This document shows, in pieces, positions 46,937-59,769 of a stretch of 64,000 bases of DNA. The stretch spans positions 496,001 to 560,000 of the forward strand of contig VZSF01002029.1 of NCBI GenBank assembly GCA_013398295.1, read 5' to 3'. The position numbers and the translations under genes are program-made. Under the pieces are notes generated by a model. The model made no database searches and had not been told where the DNA came from. It saw only the letters and a program-made list of their open reading frames with translations. The number at the start of each line of letters is the position of its first letter. Position 1 is the first letter of the stretch. Origin of the DNA: Chionis minor. Its lineage: Eukaryota; Chordata; Aves; Charadriiformes; Chionididae.

Positions 46937-49900
46937 TTTTGATGGTCACTTTACAAATTAATTACAAATTAAAAAGAAACCACAAGAATCATGTTATAGT
47001 TTAAAAATATGGCCTTCCATTGCAGATTAAAAGCACTATACTGAGAAGACTAGAAAACTTCATCCTAGTTCGTAAGTACTCCTATGATTAAGACTGCTAA
47101 TGTGGCAGACAAGATACTGATAAATGAACTCAGAAATTTTACTATTTCAATTATTTCCTGTCGCACCCCTGTTCTTCTGCTTCAGGTTATTTCCTCGTAG
47201 TGGAGCCTATAGAACCTAATGTCTGCTATTGTCTGCAGTTTCAGTTTATAATTCGGAGTCCTAGGTTAAAATCTACTTTTATTAGTTGCTCAAGCTAAAA
47301 TGCCAGTTCAGACTAGACTGGCTAAGATGGAGATGCACATTTCATTAAGTGACCTAGAGTTGAGAGCAAAACCCTCAAAAAATGGATCAGGGTGAATAGC
47401 TGGTACTGGTAATAGCTTGAAGATCTCAGGCAAGATTTGTCAGTTACTCTGGTCTGACCCTGAACAAGTGCCATGGTAGCAGAAAGTAAGTAAAGCTATT
47501 CTGGTTTTTGTTACTTGTGTAACAAAACAAAGGATTTAGAATATATAGATAATGCTTAGAATATATACAAAAATATTTCAAACATGCACTTTTGTATATT
47601 TCAGAATATTTGTGGAATACGATGTATTTTCAAATATTTTTTGACAATGTGAAAAACAGTTATTTTCCAACAATTTTAACACATCTTTAATAATCAGTAC
47701 ATTCTAATGTGAGACTTAAAATAAGCAAATGTCCTTTAAGTATGTGGCTAGTGCATTATCAGAGTCTGGGGCGTTGGGCCGTATCCCTAATTGTGAATTT
47801 CTACACCCTACAGATTTATAAAATTTCATAGACACAGCTAATCTTGTATGTACCATGCATAGAATCTACAAAATTTACAGTATTAGTCAAACAATCTTTT
47901 CATTAATTATTAAAATGCATCCTAAACCTGAATTCTGTCTTTAATACATACTGTACCCTTCTTGAAATACATTAATATAATGCAATTTACAGCATCCTGA
48001 AACAGGCATTTCATTTTACATTTCTGCATTCGTAATCCTCCTTCAAAAATCATTTCCCACACCACAGATAAAATCCCCTGAACATTACTGAGTTCCTGAT
48101 TTTAGGCAAGTTTCTCCAAGAGATAAGCACATAACTCTATTTGCAAGGTTATCCAGCCTGCTTATCTTTCCGCTTATCTTTCTACCTAGCTGTCTCATTT
48201 TAGGTATTTCGAGGGACTGGCACTCAATATCTAGAAGGATCTACTTGCAAACGCAATTTTTCAGGACACTGAATTTTACTATAAAACAAGTCTTTGCCCT
48301 GTAGGATTTTTTTCCTGTTTCTGTGATTCACTCAGACCTCCTGTATGGCACATAGACTTATGCAGATTCCCTTACCCTTTATCACAGCAGTACATCATAG
48401 CCCAAGTACACAAGACCTAAAAATGGATTGTTTTTGTAGATGCACCAAAGAGAGAAAGGAAAACACAACGGAATTTAAAAACATGCTTGAGATCTGCACA
48501 GTGATTCACCAGTTATTTTTATATTGGAAACAGAATTGATCTGAAAGTTAAGTATGTCTCATAGATCACAGGTACGTGTTCTTTGCAAATGTTCATGAGG
48601 ACAAGAGGAAAGGAGAAAAAAACACTGACATCCTAATCTACTATTTCCTTCATCCTTCATCTCTGCATTTTGTAGCATACAATTAAGTAGATTATATGAG
48701 ACAAGAAATCTATGAGAACAACTGTGCTATGTTTTTCCTATGGATCTTGGTTTGGGGTTTGATTGTGTTTTGGGGGGTTTTTTGAGGGTTTTTTTTTTGG
48801 TTTTTTTGAAATACTAATAACAATCCTGCTATTGGCTGCTTCAGTCTATTTTATCATGAAAAATATAAGAATGTTTGGTTATGTTGGAAATGTCAGGGCC
48901 TTTGGGAAGAAAACATGGAAAACAGATGTTTGTTGTTTAAGGTTACAATGTAATTAAACCAATGGGACTAATATTACTTATATGTCATTACTTAAGAAGC
49001 AGCTGTTCCTGCCACCTCCGGCTTCACTGATTGGATCGTGTATATTTTCCACCCCCATAACACTGTCTCCTTGTCAGCATAAGTTTCCTCTTTCCAGTGA
49101 ACTGGAAAGCAATGTTAACATCAATGTACAGGAACCACCCTCAAACCTTTAACGAGCAGAGGTTGCTAAAGGCATCGTTATTCTTTACACTTGTAAGCAA
49201 TATTACGAATTTCATTAGTTTCATAAGCATTCCATTAGTTTTGCCTGATCAGAAATTTAGCCCATTCTACAACTGGAATGAAAACAATTGTGCATAATAG
49301 GTTCACTTTTTTTTTGCAAGAACTCACATTAGTTCCTTGAAAATGTGAACTGTAGCACTGTGTTGTGGTTTAGGCATTGGGTAGAATCCAAGCGAAGTTA
49401 CAGGTTAACAATTCTAGAAAATTCATGAGGAGGAAATGTAGAGCCTTGAGGACTGGAAAAAACAGAGCATTCGTCTAGATGCCTGTAGCATAAGGGAAAG
49501 GGTAGTGGCCTATTAATGTTTAAGCTTCTAGGACAAGAAGTTTGAGGAACAAGACCACCAAACTGTGCCCAATTTATCATTTGCCAAGTACAGTTTCGTT
49601 AACTTTCATAATCAGCAACATTGATAGATGTAAATCCTACACTATAAGAGATTTATATTCTCTTTATAATTTTTTTCTCCCTGTGAATTCCAGGACTTGT
49701 TTACAGAGGGAAATTAATGTGGAGTTCAGCTTTTGTGAAGGAAATCTTTATTTGGAAAATGGATTTAAAATGTTTGATAACATTTTTATAAAAATACATA
49801 GCTAATAAGAAGTGGTATGGACTGTAATATTCTTTTGGACGTTTTGTGTGGAGTTTTAAAGCAGGTAATACATCTGCTAGCTTGCTACCAAATTAGCCCA

Positions 49901-50608
49901 TCAGCCTACGAAAATGTGGCAAGTTAGAGCCCCTTTTTATCTTGATTGTACAACTGACCATAGAAGAGGAATTTCAGAGGCCAACTAAATGTTCCTGTTA
50001 TTAACATTGACTATCCCCTTAAGTGCATGAGCAAGGCCTCTCTGAAAGGGCTTAATTTTTCATCTCTGATGAATTTGGAGTATACCAGTAAAAATGCTTT
50101 ACCAGAGATGCCAACCTCTGTGTAAAGTGAAGGGATGCCACGATTATTAAAGCAGAGTTCTGATACCCAGCCTGGAAATTAGGAAGAGGTTTATAATCAT
50201 CAGGGTTTCCGGAACAGTTTTCCGTTAAAGTCCTGGGGCCAGAAAATGCCTGATGATGATGATGGTGCTTGAGCAGGGTATATAAGAGACCGTGTGGCGT
50301 AGCTGCCAGCTGCACTAGAGGACTAGACACAGGGATCTCAGATATTCCTTCATCTGCTGCTATGGAGACAAACTTGAACCTAGGACTGCTTCATCATTTC
50401 ATAAGAGAACCAATAAAAATTCAGAGGTATTTAATTAATTCATGTATAAAGTCTGCTTATGAGTCTTATAGGTTTGACTTCCATATTTTGAAGTATATGT
50501 AGATAATACATAAAAACTTAGAAGGTGGACTACTAGGTACAGCCAAAATTTCCCTGATCACAGTTGATAGAAGGGAGAGCTCTCTTTTTTGGTAGAAGGA
50601 GAGTATTT
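46937..50608. other. Unique AT-rich DNA with a G/T-rich tract
   Basis: No gene or transposon was recognised. It holds the low-complexity tract at 48748-48807 and a (GAT)n-like stretch near 50252-50264. The motif 'tgttgtggtttag' at 49361-49373 recalls an avian LTR edge but has no supporting flank. Open frames are at most 92 codons. Confidence 0.5.
48748..48807 (+). repeat. G/T-rich low-complexity tract
   Basis: Alternating G-runs (two to six) and T-runs (three to ten), including GGGGTTTG, TTTTGGGGGG and GAGGGTTTTTTTTTT. It contains three G-runs of three or more within about 30 bases. Probably simple-sequence expansion. Confidence 0.75.
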
Positions 50609-51046
50609 ATAGAATCATAGAATCAGGTTGAAAAAAACCTTCAAGATTGTCGAGTCCAACTGTAAATCCAACACTGCCAAAACCACCATTAAACCATGTC
50701 CCTAAGTGCCACATCCACCCATCTTTTAAAGACCTCCAGGGACGATGACTCAACCACTTCCCTGGGCAGCCTGTTCCAATGCTTGATAACCCTTTCGGTG
50801 AAGAAGTTTTTCCTAATATCCAAGGTAACCCTCCCCCGGTGCTACGTGAGTCCATTTCCTCTTGTCCTATGGCTTGTTACTTGGGAGAAGAGACCAACCC
50901 CCACCTGGTTACACCCTCCTTTCAGGTAGTTGTGGAGAGCGAGAAGGTCTCCCCTCAGCCTCCTCTTCTCCAGGCTGAACAACGCCAGTTCCCTTAGCCG
51001 CTCCTCAGAGGACTGGTGCTCCAGACCCCTCACCAGCTGCGCTGCT
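50609..51046 (-). mobile_element. CR1 LINE, 3' end with ORF2 C-terminus, reverse orientation
   Basis: The 3' terminus is at 'tagaatcatagaatcaggtt' (50610-50629). The 3' UTR follows with 'accattaaaccatgtcccta' (50685-50704), then ORF2 C-terminal coding in reverse. Minus-strand translation around 51033-50842 reads [20 protein letters not shown] and SHRTRGNGL, the CR1 C-terminal signature. The element is truncated near 51046, before the RT core. It belongs to the same subfamily as the copy at 57013, sharing the distinctive 'taaccctttcggtgaag' block and the HNYLKGG sequence. A frame disruption separates the upstream frame from the RRSLKDG-type frame at 50855-50607. Confidence 0.96.
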
Positions 51047-53400
51047 CATTTGACTTGATCTCTTTGAGGCTTTGATGTTGCTGCCTGTCTTCACAGGCTC
51101 TGAATGGCTGGATAGGAGGGGACTTCCCAATGACAGAATGAAGTGCCAGCCACGCACAGCCTACTCCAGTAGTCCTTTGCAGGAATGCGGGGCCAAAATA
51201 ATGGTCTTGAACTTTTTAGAAGGCATTTTAATTAGTGTTGAATACACAAAGATCAGAGGAGGAAACAAAGGGACATGTTTGTCTTTACTCTTTGACCTTC
51301 ATCAGTGCTGAGAAAGTTGTGGAGCATCATTTACTTTAAGGTAAAGTTTGAGTTACATACTCAAAATACGAGATAACTCTTTACACAGAGGAAACTACTA
51401 TATCAGAAAGTGCTACTCTTTGGGCTGCATCAGGGTAGTGGAGTTGCAAGTGAGGTCAGAACCTGGTACTCACAATACAGATTTTCAGAAGAAACTGCAA
51501 ATAGTTCATATGTCAACGCTTTGAATTTGCAAGTACAGTCTGTTCTTTCAACTCATTAGCTCATACTTTGTGCTCTGCCAAATTGCCAATTGTAATACTC
51601 CAAAAAATATAATCTTAAGCAAATTGTAGAGAACAGTGACATTCATAACAATAGATTAATGCCAAGTGTTTTAGTGTCAGCTGAAGGATATATGCAGTTT
51701 GGGTAGAAGGAGGTAATGAATCAGAAGATTTGGGGTTATCTATATTTGTACTACTTTTTTTGGTTTCATTTAATTTTTAGTTTGTATTGATCTTCATAGC
51801 ATAGACCAGAGTGTTTTCAGTGGCGATTCGGCACTATGTGAAATGCACTCTGGAGTTCCATTCAGGGAACTCTTAATTTTTGTCATCAGCTCAAGGAACT
51901 TAACACAAGATTTGCAAAGATGCTGAGGGCCCTTCATTTCCCACAGTTTCAACAAAAGCATCAGGTTTCTGCATTTCTTTTGTAGCTTTTTCAGATCAAC
52001 AAGAAGCTGAGTATGTACCCTCCTATCTCATTGAAGTAAAACTGAAGATACATTGTGTCATTTGGACTCTAAAAAAGCCGCTCAGCCACAGAAGTCCGGG
52101 CCTATCTCATGCTCTCATCGAACTGCAAAACAATCCCTGGTCTCGATATTCATTTAGCTACTGAATCCTGGATTTTGATTTTGTTAAAAATCAAGAACAT
52201 GCAATGAAAGCTTTGCAACCTCACACAAACGTATATATTTTGGTTCATGAGAAAATCTCTTTTGTAATAGAGAATACTATCGCGCTTGACTACCACAATT
52301 GACAAGAATTTGATGTTCATAGGTGTGTAGAGACTTACAATCTCATCAAAACACAACTAAACCGCCTCAGCTGCAAAGTTCCACTCAAGTTAATAAAGTT
52401 ACGTGTATTTATCCTTGCTACAGATCTGGCCTAAGGATTTTTGCTAGGAAGGCCTGATGCAATCAATGCCTGATGAAGTCAGTTAACCAGTAGAAAATAC
52501 CCAGAATGCATAATTAGACAAAAGACAAACTCTACAGAGGGAGGAAAAGGATATTTTTCTTTCCAGGCATCAGAAAAACACTAGATGAGAGATATTCCCA
52601 GTTGCACGAAAAGGTTTGGAGAAGCTTCTCTTTTAACCACACCACTGAATCACCCTTATGTCAGACTCCATCTGCAGAATCCTTACTCATCTAAGTTGTA
52701 TAGGGCTTCATGGTTTTGTCAGTCATTTTTAAACCTTTGCATTTCTCTTGAAAGTAGAAGAGGAAAAGGGAATCTCAGGAGCCTGATTTTACCCTGTTTC
52801 TACCCAAGTGTGTTTTTTATTTGTGGAAAGGGGCAGAAATAGGAGGAGAATTGTTTTTAGTTAAAAGAAAATGTAAGGTTATAATGAGTTGACATGAATT
52901 TCAAACTTAACTTTATCAGTAAAATTAAATGTGTAGTATTGAACATTTCCTGTGAAATCAGAATAAGGAAAAATTTAAAGCCATGTTTCCCATAAGAACA
53001 TTGGATATCCAAGAGACTTGTCAATTTACAATAGTTTAACTGCCATAAATCAGACCATACGTTAAAAATCTTATACTGTAAATTATTTGTTTCTAAGTTA
53101 ATAAGACTATTGGAATAATGGATCTGTTTTTCATAAAAATTTCTCTTATCTGAAGCAAAATATCTGAGTGCTTGTTTGTGCAGGGAGACACAAACCCCAG
53201 TAGTCAGTACATGATGTAATCTAATCAAGTAGGGGATTCTACATGATGTGAAATATTAGTATTGCACTTATTTCACAGTCGTGCTATCAAAAAGCCTGAA
53301 GAGTCACTGTATACATCCAGACCATGGCATGTGAAATGGCAGAAGGAAGGGAAAGGCAGTAACAAAAACTTTGAAAGTGGTGGTTGTGATGGATAGGGAA

Positions 53401-53456
53401 TATCAATCAATATATATCAATATCAATCAATCAGTTAATATCAATCAATCAATATT
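53401..53456 (+). repeat. Imperfect (ATCA)n microsatellite
   Basis: Repeated TATCAATCAA units with interruptions (TATATATCAA, TCAGTTAATA). The interruptions suggest an old or contracting array, though length variation is possible. Confidence 0.9.
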
Positions 53457-54510
53457 TTAGAGCTTTCCATCAGTTCAAGGGAGCGCCAGAGAGTGCCATT
53501 CAGGCAGCGTAGTACCAACCCAGCTTACCAGAGCACCTGTACCATCATCCCAGCTCTTAACAGTCGCAAACCGTACCAAGTCGTAGAAAAGATTTGCAGA
53601 AGAAAGAATTCAAAACAGCATAAATCTCTTGCTTAACATACCATCATATAAATGTTTCCAATTTAAGTTTCTCAATCTTCAGTGAGAATGAATGAACATA
53701 TTTACTAATAGTGCTGAGCCATCTTTCTTATGTCCTGAAAGCTGGTGATGATTTCTCCAAACATTAGCAAGTTACGCCTTGAAGGAGTCCTGTGAGATAC
53801 TATTGTTATGTTTCTATGCAAGGAGAGAGCGTAATATGGTCTTAAATGTAAGCCATTTCTGCAAGTTTTCTGGGAGAGCTAAGAATAATAAATCAGCATC
53901 GGAATTTATTTTTCTCGGGGATTGCCTATTTAAAGAAAAAAATCTATGTTATATATGGTGAAACAAATTAGGATCTTTGCTTGGCATGTGGATTTAGGTT
54001 TTCACTTCATTTAAATTCTGATCAGTTTTTAAATTCCTGTTTATTTTAAATTCAACCAACAAGCTGCTTCTAGAATATATATCACACAAAACCTACTCAT
54101 CTCCTCACAGTCTCTACAGTTCATAATTTAGGAATGAATAGTTAAAACATACAATTATTTGAATTTCATTATATAGTAAAAGATGAAAGATGGAAAAATA
54201 GGTCACTGGAAAACCAAAGAATTAAAAAAATAAATAAATCAGTTAAATTAAAAGTGAAAGACATCAAAGAAAAAAAGTGACACTGGAATAAAAATGATTG
54301 ATGATGATTAGGAAAGCTATTATATGAGTATCTTTAATAAGACATATAACTGAAAATTATAAAGAAATAGAGGAAAATGTCTGAGATTAAATAATAGAAA
54401 ATAATGTAATGAGAGATAAACCTGCTACACTTCCAAAAGGTGCAAGTGGAAGCTAAAGAAATAACTACTACTTATTTTAAGTATCAGAGAATAGGCGCTG
54501 GAATTACTGA

Positions 54511-54564
54511 GGGTGTGAAAAGACTATTTTCTACTAAGGGTGTGAAGAGAGTATTTTCTGAAAA
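54511..54564 (+). repeat. 27-bp tandem duplication (two units)
   Basis: Unit 1 (54511-54537, starting GGGTGTGAAAAGACTATTTT) and unit 2 (54538-54564, starting GGGTGTGAAGAGAGTATTTT) are adjacent and differ at several bases. A partial third echo, GGTGTAAAGAGAG, lies at 54620-54632. Because 27 is a multiple of three, the 80-codon frame at 54440-54682 repeats GVKRxFS twice, with GVKR a third time downstream. The frame has no known domain and is probably not coding. Confidence 0.8.
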
Positions 54565-57012
54565 TATTAAAGCGCATTATTTTGTGACTATGAAAAAAAC
54601 ATGCTTGCCCCGATTTCAAGGTGTAAAGAGAGCAGTTGCCTGCAAGGATATACAACTGGCAATCCCACACAATGCAAAATGATTTATGAAAAACATAAAC
54701 CTTTTTTTTTGGAGGCGAGAGGAGATCTGTATAAAGAAAGTCACTGATTGGAGTAGGTCCCCTCCCCTCTGTCACACTTAGCAGCAGACAGGGAAGTGGA
54801 AAATGTAGTTATGTGACAGCTCTTACCTACTGAGCTCTACAGCCCAGGCAATCACTATTACTTAACACTATACTATGCTGAGCATTTCAAAAGAACACTT
54901 TAATAAGTAGCATATCCATAAGAAGAAATATGGTGTCTCATAAACGTCCATCCCCCAGTGGGCCAAGAACAAGGGACCAAATCCAGACTGCACATGCGGA
55001 ATTTTCTATGGCAGAAAGTCTAACTCTGTCTGGTGCACAAATAGGACTGTAGCTCTGCTCTAAGTGATACGATCCTTTTCTTTCTATTTGTCACAGGTTA
55101 TTTAGTCATCTTTTGACAATGCAAGTTTCAACTTATTTTGGTAATTTTCATCAGTGGATGGAGGAAGGATGAACCAGCAGCTTCATGCTATCTCAGAAAT
55201 TAGGAAAATCTCAAATTATTGCTGGATATTCTACAAGGTTTTTTGCATGATTTTGAAAGAGGTAGCCTTTCTGTCTTGCATTTTGCCACCTTTTAGGCAG
55301 AAACAATAGCTCTCTTACTTCATAGGTCTGCAGATGAAGAATGATTACGATGCTGTGATGATGAGAAGCTAATGTACACTCAAGATAGATGCTAATCCAA
55401 ATGTCTTTGAGCATGAATTTATCACCTTCAGGAGGTGCCATGTGTGGAAGTCTTGGAGAACTGAAATATTAGATTATTTGATTTAAGAGAGCTATTTCAG
55501 GCATGTGAAACAAATCCTTTGGTGATGGGGCTACTGTTAAATGCTCTATTTTACATGTTTTATCTGTTGGGGGTTTGTTATTATTCTGGCTACCAAATTC
55601 ATGATCTGAAGAAACAGCAAACAACGCAAAGGAAATTGTGACCCAGGGCACTGACAACGGAGAAAGAAACTTTGCCAGATAATAAGCACTATCAAAAGCT
55701 AAAGAAATTGGATAGAGGAAAGAAGCAAACCTAGCAGGTTTTTTCACCTCTGCATGCAACAGAAATAACAGGAATAAAATTATTAAGTGTATGTCTGAAA
55801 GTATGTAGTGCTGAAAAAAAGGACGAATAACTACAAAACATTTGTTTTCTGACATTTGCAGCATGGATTTAAATGTTAATCTCCTCAAGCAGAAACATAG
55901 CTTTATTAAAAATATCATATTAATCATAAACTATCTGACAAAATAAACACCTGCATTTCCTATATCACTTTTCACCCTTACTAATGCTTCCTACTCTTGT
56001 GACAAAATTGATTGCAACTGGAGTTGCGGCAATCCAAAGAATTTACAGAGATATGCTGTAGATTCATTCAATTAAATTTTTCAGGTTAAATAACAAATTA
56101 CAAGACCCTGGAATACTTTCTCTAACCCAGGTAACTCCATGTGCAGGAGTATTGACACAACCAAAACTGCAGGACAGGGTCAGAACAAGTGCCTAGGAAC
56201 AGAAACCTCTAAAATTGGCTGTCTGGCTTAAAAGTATAAAGAATCATATCTGAGTGTGCAGGTAGGAAGGCTGTATTAGACAGAGATGTTGAAAAAGCAC
56301 TGTGATACTCATGCTCTAATGCAATCTTTAAGTGGGCCTAAAATGCCAGCATAACTCACTCAACTGAAATAAAATAAAAAAGAATCTCTGGCATGTCACA
56401 GAAATACTGAGGAAAAAAGAAAAAAAAATATTCTTTTATAATGTCACCTGTGAACATCTAGCATGTCTCTTAAAATCCCTTTCTTATGCACAGAAGTGAA
56501 TAAACAAAAGCAAGAATGTCCTTCAATTCTTAGAATTTATTTGCCTTGAACAGCACTCAGAGAGCAGAGATAATAGATTTCCTGCCCCCACTCCTGGGGT
56601 TTTTTTGCATGAAGGGACATCTGTGAAGTTATATTTATAGAACAAAATAATGCACTATGGAAAGAAAAAACCTCTAGATATATAAACATGAACTGTATGT
56701 AGCAATGCATGAACTGAAGTTGCACTAAAAAAATTTACTCAGCTCTTCAGAAAGGATGATTTATTATTTGCCATGTCTGGTTTGATCAGTCCCCTTCTTC
56801 ACAATCTTTTAAAATACAAATATATAATGAAGAGTCCTTGATGTACACGTAAGGGAAAATATGGATTCTTTGAGCTTTACCAACATGGGAAGATGTGAAA
56901 GGTTTCTTTATTGTCTCTAAAACTTTTGACAACCTTTGGCTAGTTAAAGCATCCTGGCTTCTCAACCCTGCCATTTTATTATCTTTTCTGTTGTCCTGGC
57001 GTAAGTGTTTAG

Positions 57013-57850
57013 TCACAGAGTCATAGAATCGTCTAGGTTGAAAGGGACCTTTAAGGTCATTGAGTCCAACCATTAACCTAACACCACCAAATCCACCACT
57101 AAACCATGTCCCTAAGTGCCGCGTCTACCCATCTTTTAAAGACCTCCAGGGATGATGACTGAACCACCTCCCTGGGCAGCCTGTTCTAATGTTTGATAAC
57201 CCTTTCGGTGAAGGAGTTTTTCGTAATATCCAAGCTAAATCTCCACTGGTGCTACTTGAGGCCATTTCCTCTTGTCCTATCACTTGCTCCTTGGAAGAAA
57301 AGACCGACCCCCACCTCACTACAAACTCCTTTCAGGTAGTTGTGGAGAGCGATACAGTCTCCCCTCAGCCTCCTTTTCTCCAGGCTGAACAACCCCAGTT
57401 CCCTCAGCTGCTCCTCAGAAGACTTGTGCTCCAGGTCCCTCACCAGCTTCATTGCCCTTCTCTGGACACGCTCCAGCAGCTCAATGTTCTTCTTGTAGTG
57501 AGGGACCCAAAACTGAACACAGTGTTCGAGGTGGGGCCTCACCAGTGTCTAGTATAGGGGGGGATGATCACTGCCCTTATCCTGCCGTCCACACTATTCC
57601 TGATACAGGCCAGAGTGCTGTTGGCCTTCTTGGCCACCTGGGCACACTGCTGGCTCATGTTCAGCCGATTCTCAACCAACACCCCCAGGTCCTTTCCCCC
57701 CAGGCAGCTTTCCAGCCGCTGTTCCCCAAGCCTGTAGTGCTGCCTGGGGTTGTTGTGACCCAAGTGCAGGACCTGGCACTTGGCCTTGGTGAACCTCGTA
57801 CCATCAGCCTCCGCGCATTGATCCAGCCTCGTCACCCCCTCTGTGAACCG
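57013..57850 (-). mobile_element. CR1 LINE, longest copy here; ORF2 C-terminal part plus 3' UTR, reverse orientation
   Basis: The 3' terminus is at 'cagagtcatagaatcgtcta' (57016-57035), and the copy is truncated near 57850. On the minus strand ORF2 is entered downstream of the RT core: KAKCQVLHLGHNNPRQHYRL (frame 57835-57539), KDLGVLVENRLNMSQQCAQV, then [29 protein letters not shown] and [20 protein letters not shown] (frame 57542-57252). The two frames are offset, so a frameshift lies near 57540-57565, close to a run of seven G. A further frame change separates the RRSLKDG block. Catalytic RT and endonuclease domains are absent, so the copy is inactive. The plus-strand 175-codon frame 57452-57979 is an antisense shadow of this element. 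It shares its subfamily with the copy at 50609. Confidence 0.97.
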
Positions 57851-59769
57851 AAGTGGGAACCGCGCTCACTGACAAGTGACCCAGTAGAGAAAATGACGTC
57901 TGTTCACAGCTGCCCAGCTAGCTGCTCCAGTACGCTGGTGAAGGGTAGCAATCAGCAGCTGGAGGTGCAAACTAGTTAGACCAGCACTGCTGCTAAAAAT
58001 TATGCACAATCCAGTACAGCCTCACTCCTCTTGAATGTTGGTTTAACGTTAATCAATACCAGAGTGATGTAGCTTACTTTGATTTATTTTTTTAGCAGGT
58101 AACACGACTCCAATGTACATCTTTCAACACCGTTTTCAGGTTGTGGACAGTAGTGAACCTTGTAATTTTTACAATGTTATGGTATTTGCCATAGGATTAC
58201 GTAGGCCTTAATTAAATGAATGGATTAGATGCTAATGTTTTAACAGGCAAACTATTTAAACATAACTGGGTTGGGTTTTTTTCCTGTGCAGCTCCTCAGT
58301 AAACTGAGAAAGAGAAACTAAAAGGAAAATGTTCAGCAGTCACCCAAAACATGTGTGTTCCCTTGATGACATGTGGAACCGGTAACCGTGCTGAGAGCAA
58401 AGCTGAGAACGCCTCAGGACACAGGAAGTAGAAGATTCTTATACAGACCAGCTGAGCTGAGGAAGCGCACCATATAACGCTTGAAAAAAAACAATTAAAT
58501 TGCCCTAACAAGTGTACACAGTGTCCCGATTTGACTAAAGGTAACTAAAAGGTCACATTTTCAGGGACTTAGGATGAAACTATTAGAACCGTTTTCCCTG
58601 TTGACGGTGGGACTTAAGATACTTGCATGAGACCTCATGTATGCCTTAACCCAGAGTTATTACATTTTTTATTCTTTTCTTTTTAAAGCTGAACAGCAAG
58701 ATGCAATAAATCTTGCTGACTTTTTTTTCTACAGAACGGCACGTACGTATGGTGCGCATGGCTGAACCAAGAATCATAGTTTAACTAATCACAGTTAGCA
58801 AGTATTGATACCTATTAACCACTAAATAATGGGACACGTTCTTCCTCCATTGAGCCCTTATCTGTCTTTAAGAAATCTGCCTAAAAGGAAGCTTAAACAC
58901 TCTGCTGCTACTTTTGTTGTCTTCATGTACATTTATAAAAGGTAATGATGTACTTCATGTAATTGTGTAACAGATTTTTGTAAAACCTACCAACATGGCA
59001 ACTTTCTACTCTATGTAAAGTTAAAATGAATAGTCGTTTTGTACTATAATACTGATCTAATTAACAGTGAAAGGATTAGCTGCTACGGCACTGGATGCCA
59101 CAGAAACCTCAGGTTATACAGATAATTGGAGACTGAAGAGGACTCTACCACATGATCCTCCAGGGCATGAGTAAGAACAGCGATGCCAGGCTTCTGCTCT
59201 GAACTGCCCCTTGGAGAAGCTCATCTCTCTTCATGGACTACAGTGAGAAGTTAGGGAGATTCAGCCTGAGCTATAATTAGCCCGTGTGTATTCCCCCTAA
59301 GTACCAATGCAGAAACCTCCATCAACTTCAGTGGAAATTGAGTCAAATTTCTAGTCCATCCTCTGCTAATACAGTATAATTTGTGAAAGTATCTCACATT
59401 AAGAATTCTGTTATATTGCTTGCTTGGTAGAGAGATACATAGCCTCAATTAAAAATTCCCATTTAAAGTTAAATTTTTAATATTACATATGTAAATCTGC
59501 TACCCATAAATAATTCTAAAAAGTTAATAAAATAATGTAATCTCCAAAGTAAAACAAAAGCATAAAATGTGTTCTTATCTCGTTTTGGATGGTGAAATCT
59601 GTTTCAATACCCACAGTATCTGTATATAATAGTATATAATTATTACTTTAAACAACCTGGAAAAATACATAATCAGCCACAATGTAGCATTGAATCTAAT
59701 GGAAAAATATTTGAGTGATATTCTTTTTGTAACTAAAATAACTTTCTTGTTATACCTGAAACAGAAGAC
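57851..59769. other. Unique AT-rich DNA, no supported gene
   Basis: The first about 130 bp beyond the CR1 truncation point are GC-richer than the rest but match no CR1 part that I know. The remainder is ordinary AT-rich sequence with short chance frames. Confidence 0.5.

Larger units (their letters stand above)
51047..57012. other. Unique AT-rich DNA with a microsatellite and a short tandem duplication
   Basis: Contains the (ATCA)n-like tract at 53401-53456 and the 27-bp tandem duplication at 54511-54564. The longest open frame (55469-55927, minus, 152 codons) is hydrophobic, lacks recognisable motifs, and is within what chance could give in this much AT-rich DNA. No transposon was identified. 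Confidence 0.5.

Noticed and set aside
49361..49373. TGTTGTGGTTTAG resembling an avian LTR terminus
   Set aside because: Only about a dozen bases match, and the following sequence does not continue as an LTR.
55469..55927. 152-codon minus-strand open frame
   Set aside because: Hydrophobic, AT-biased composition with no motif, promoter or splice context. A frame of this length is plausible by chance in 64 kb of AT-rich DNA read in six frames.
57452..57979. 175-codon plus-strand open frame, the longest in the window
   Set aside because: It lies antisense to the CR1 ORF2 part at 57013-57850. Its openness follows from the GC-rich LINE coding sequence, not from a separate gene.
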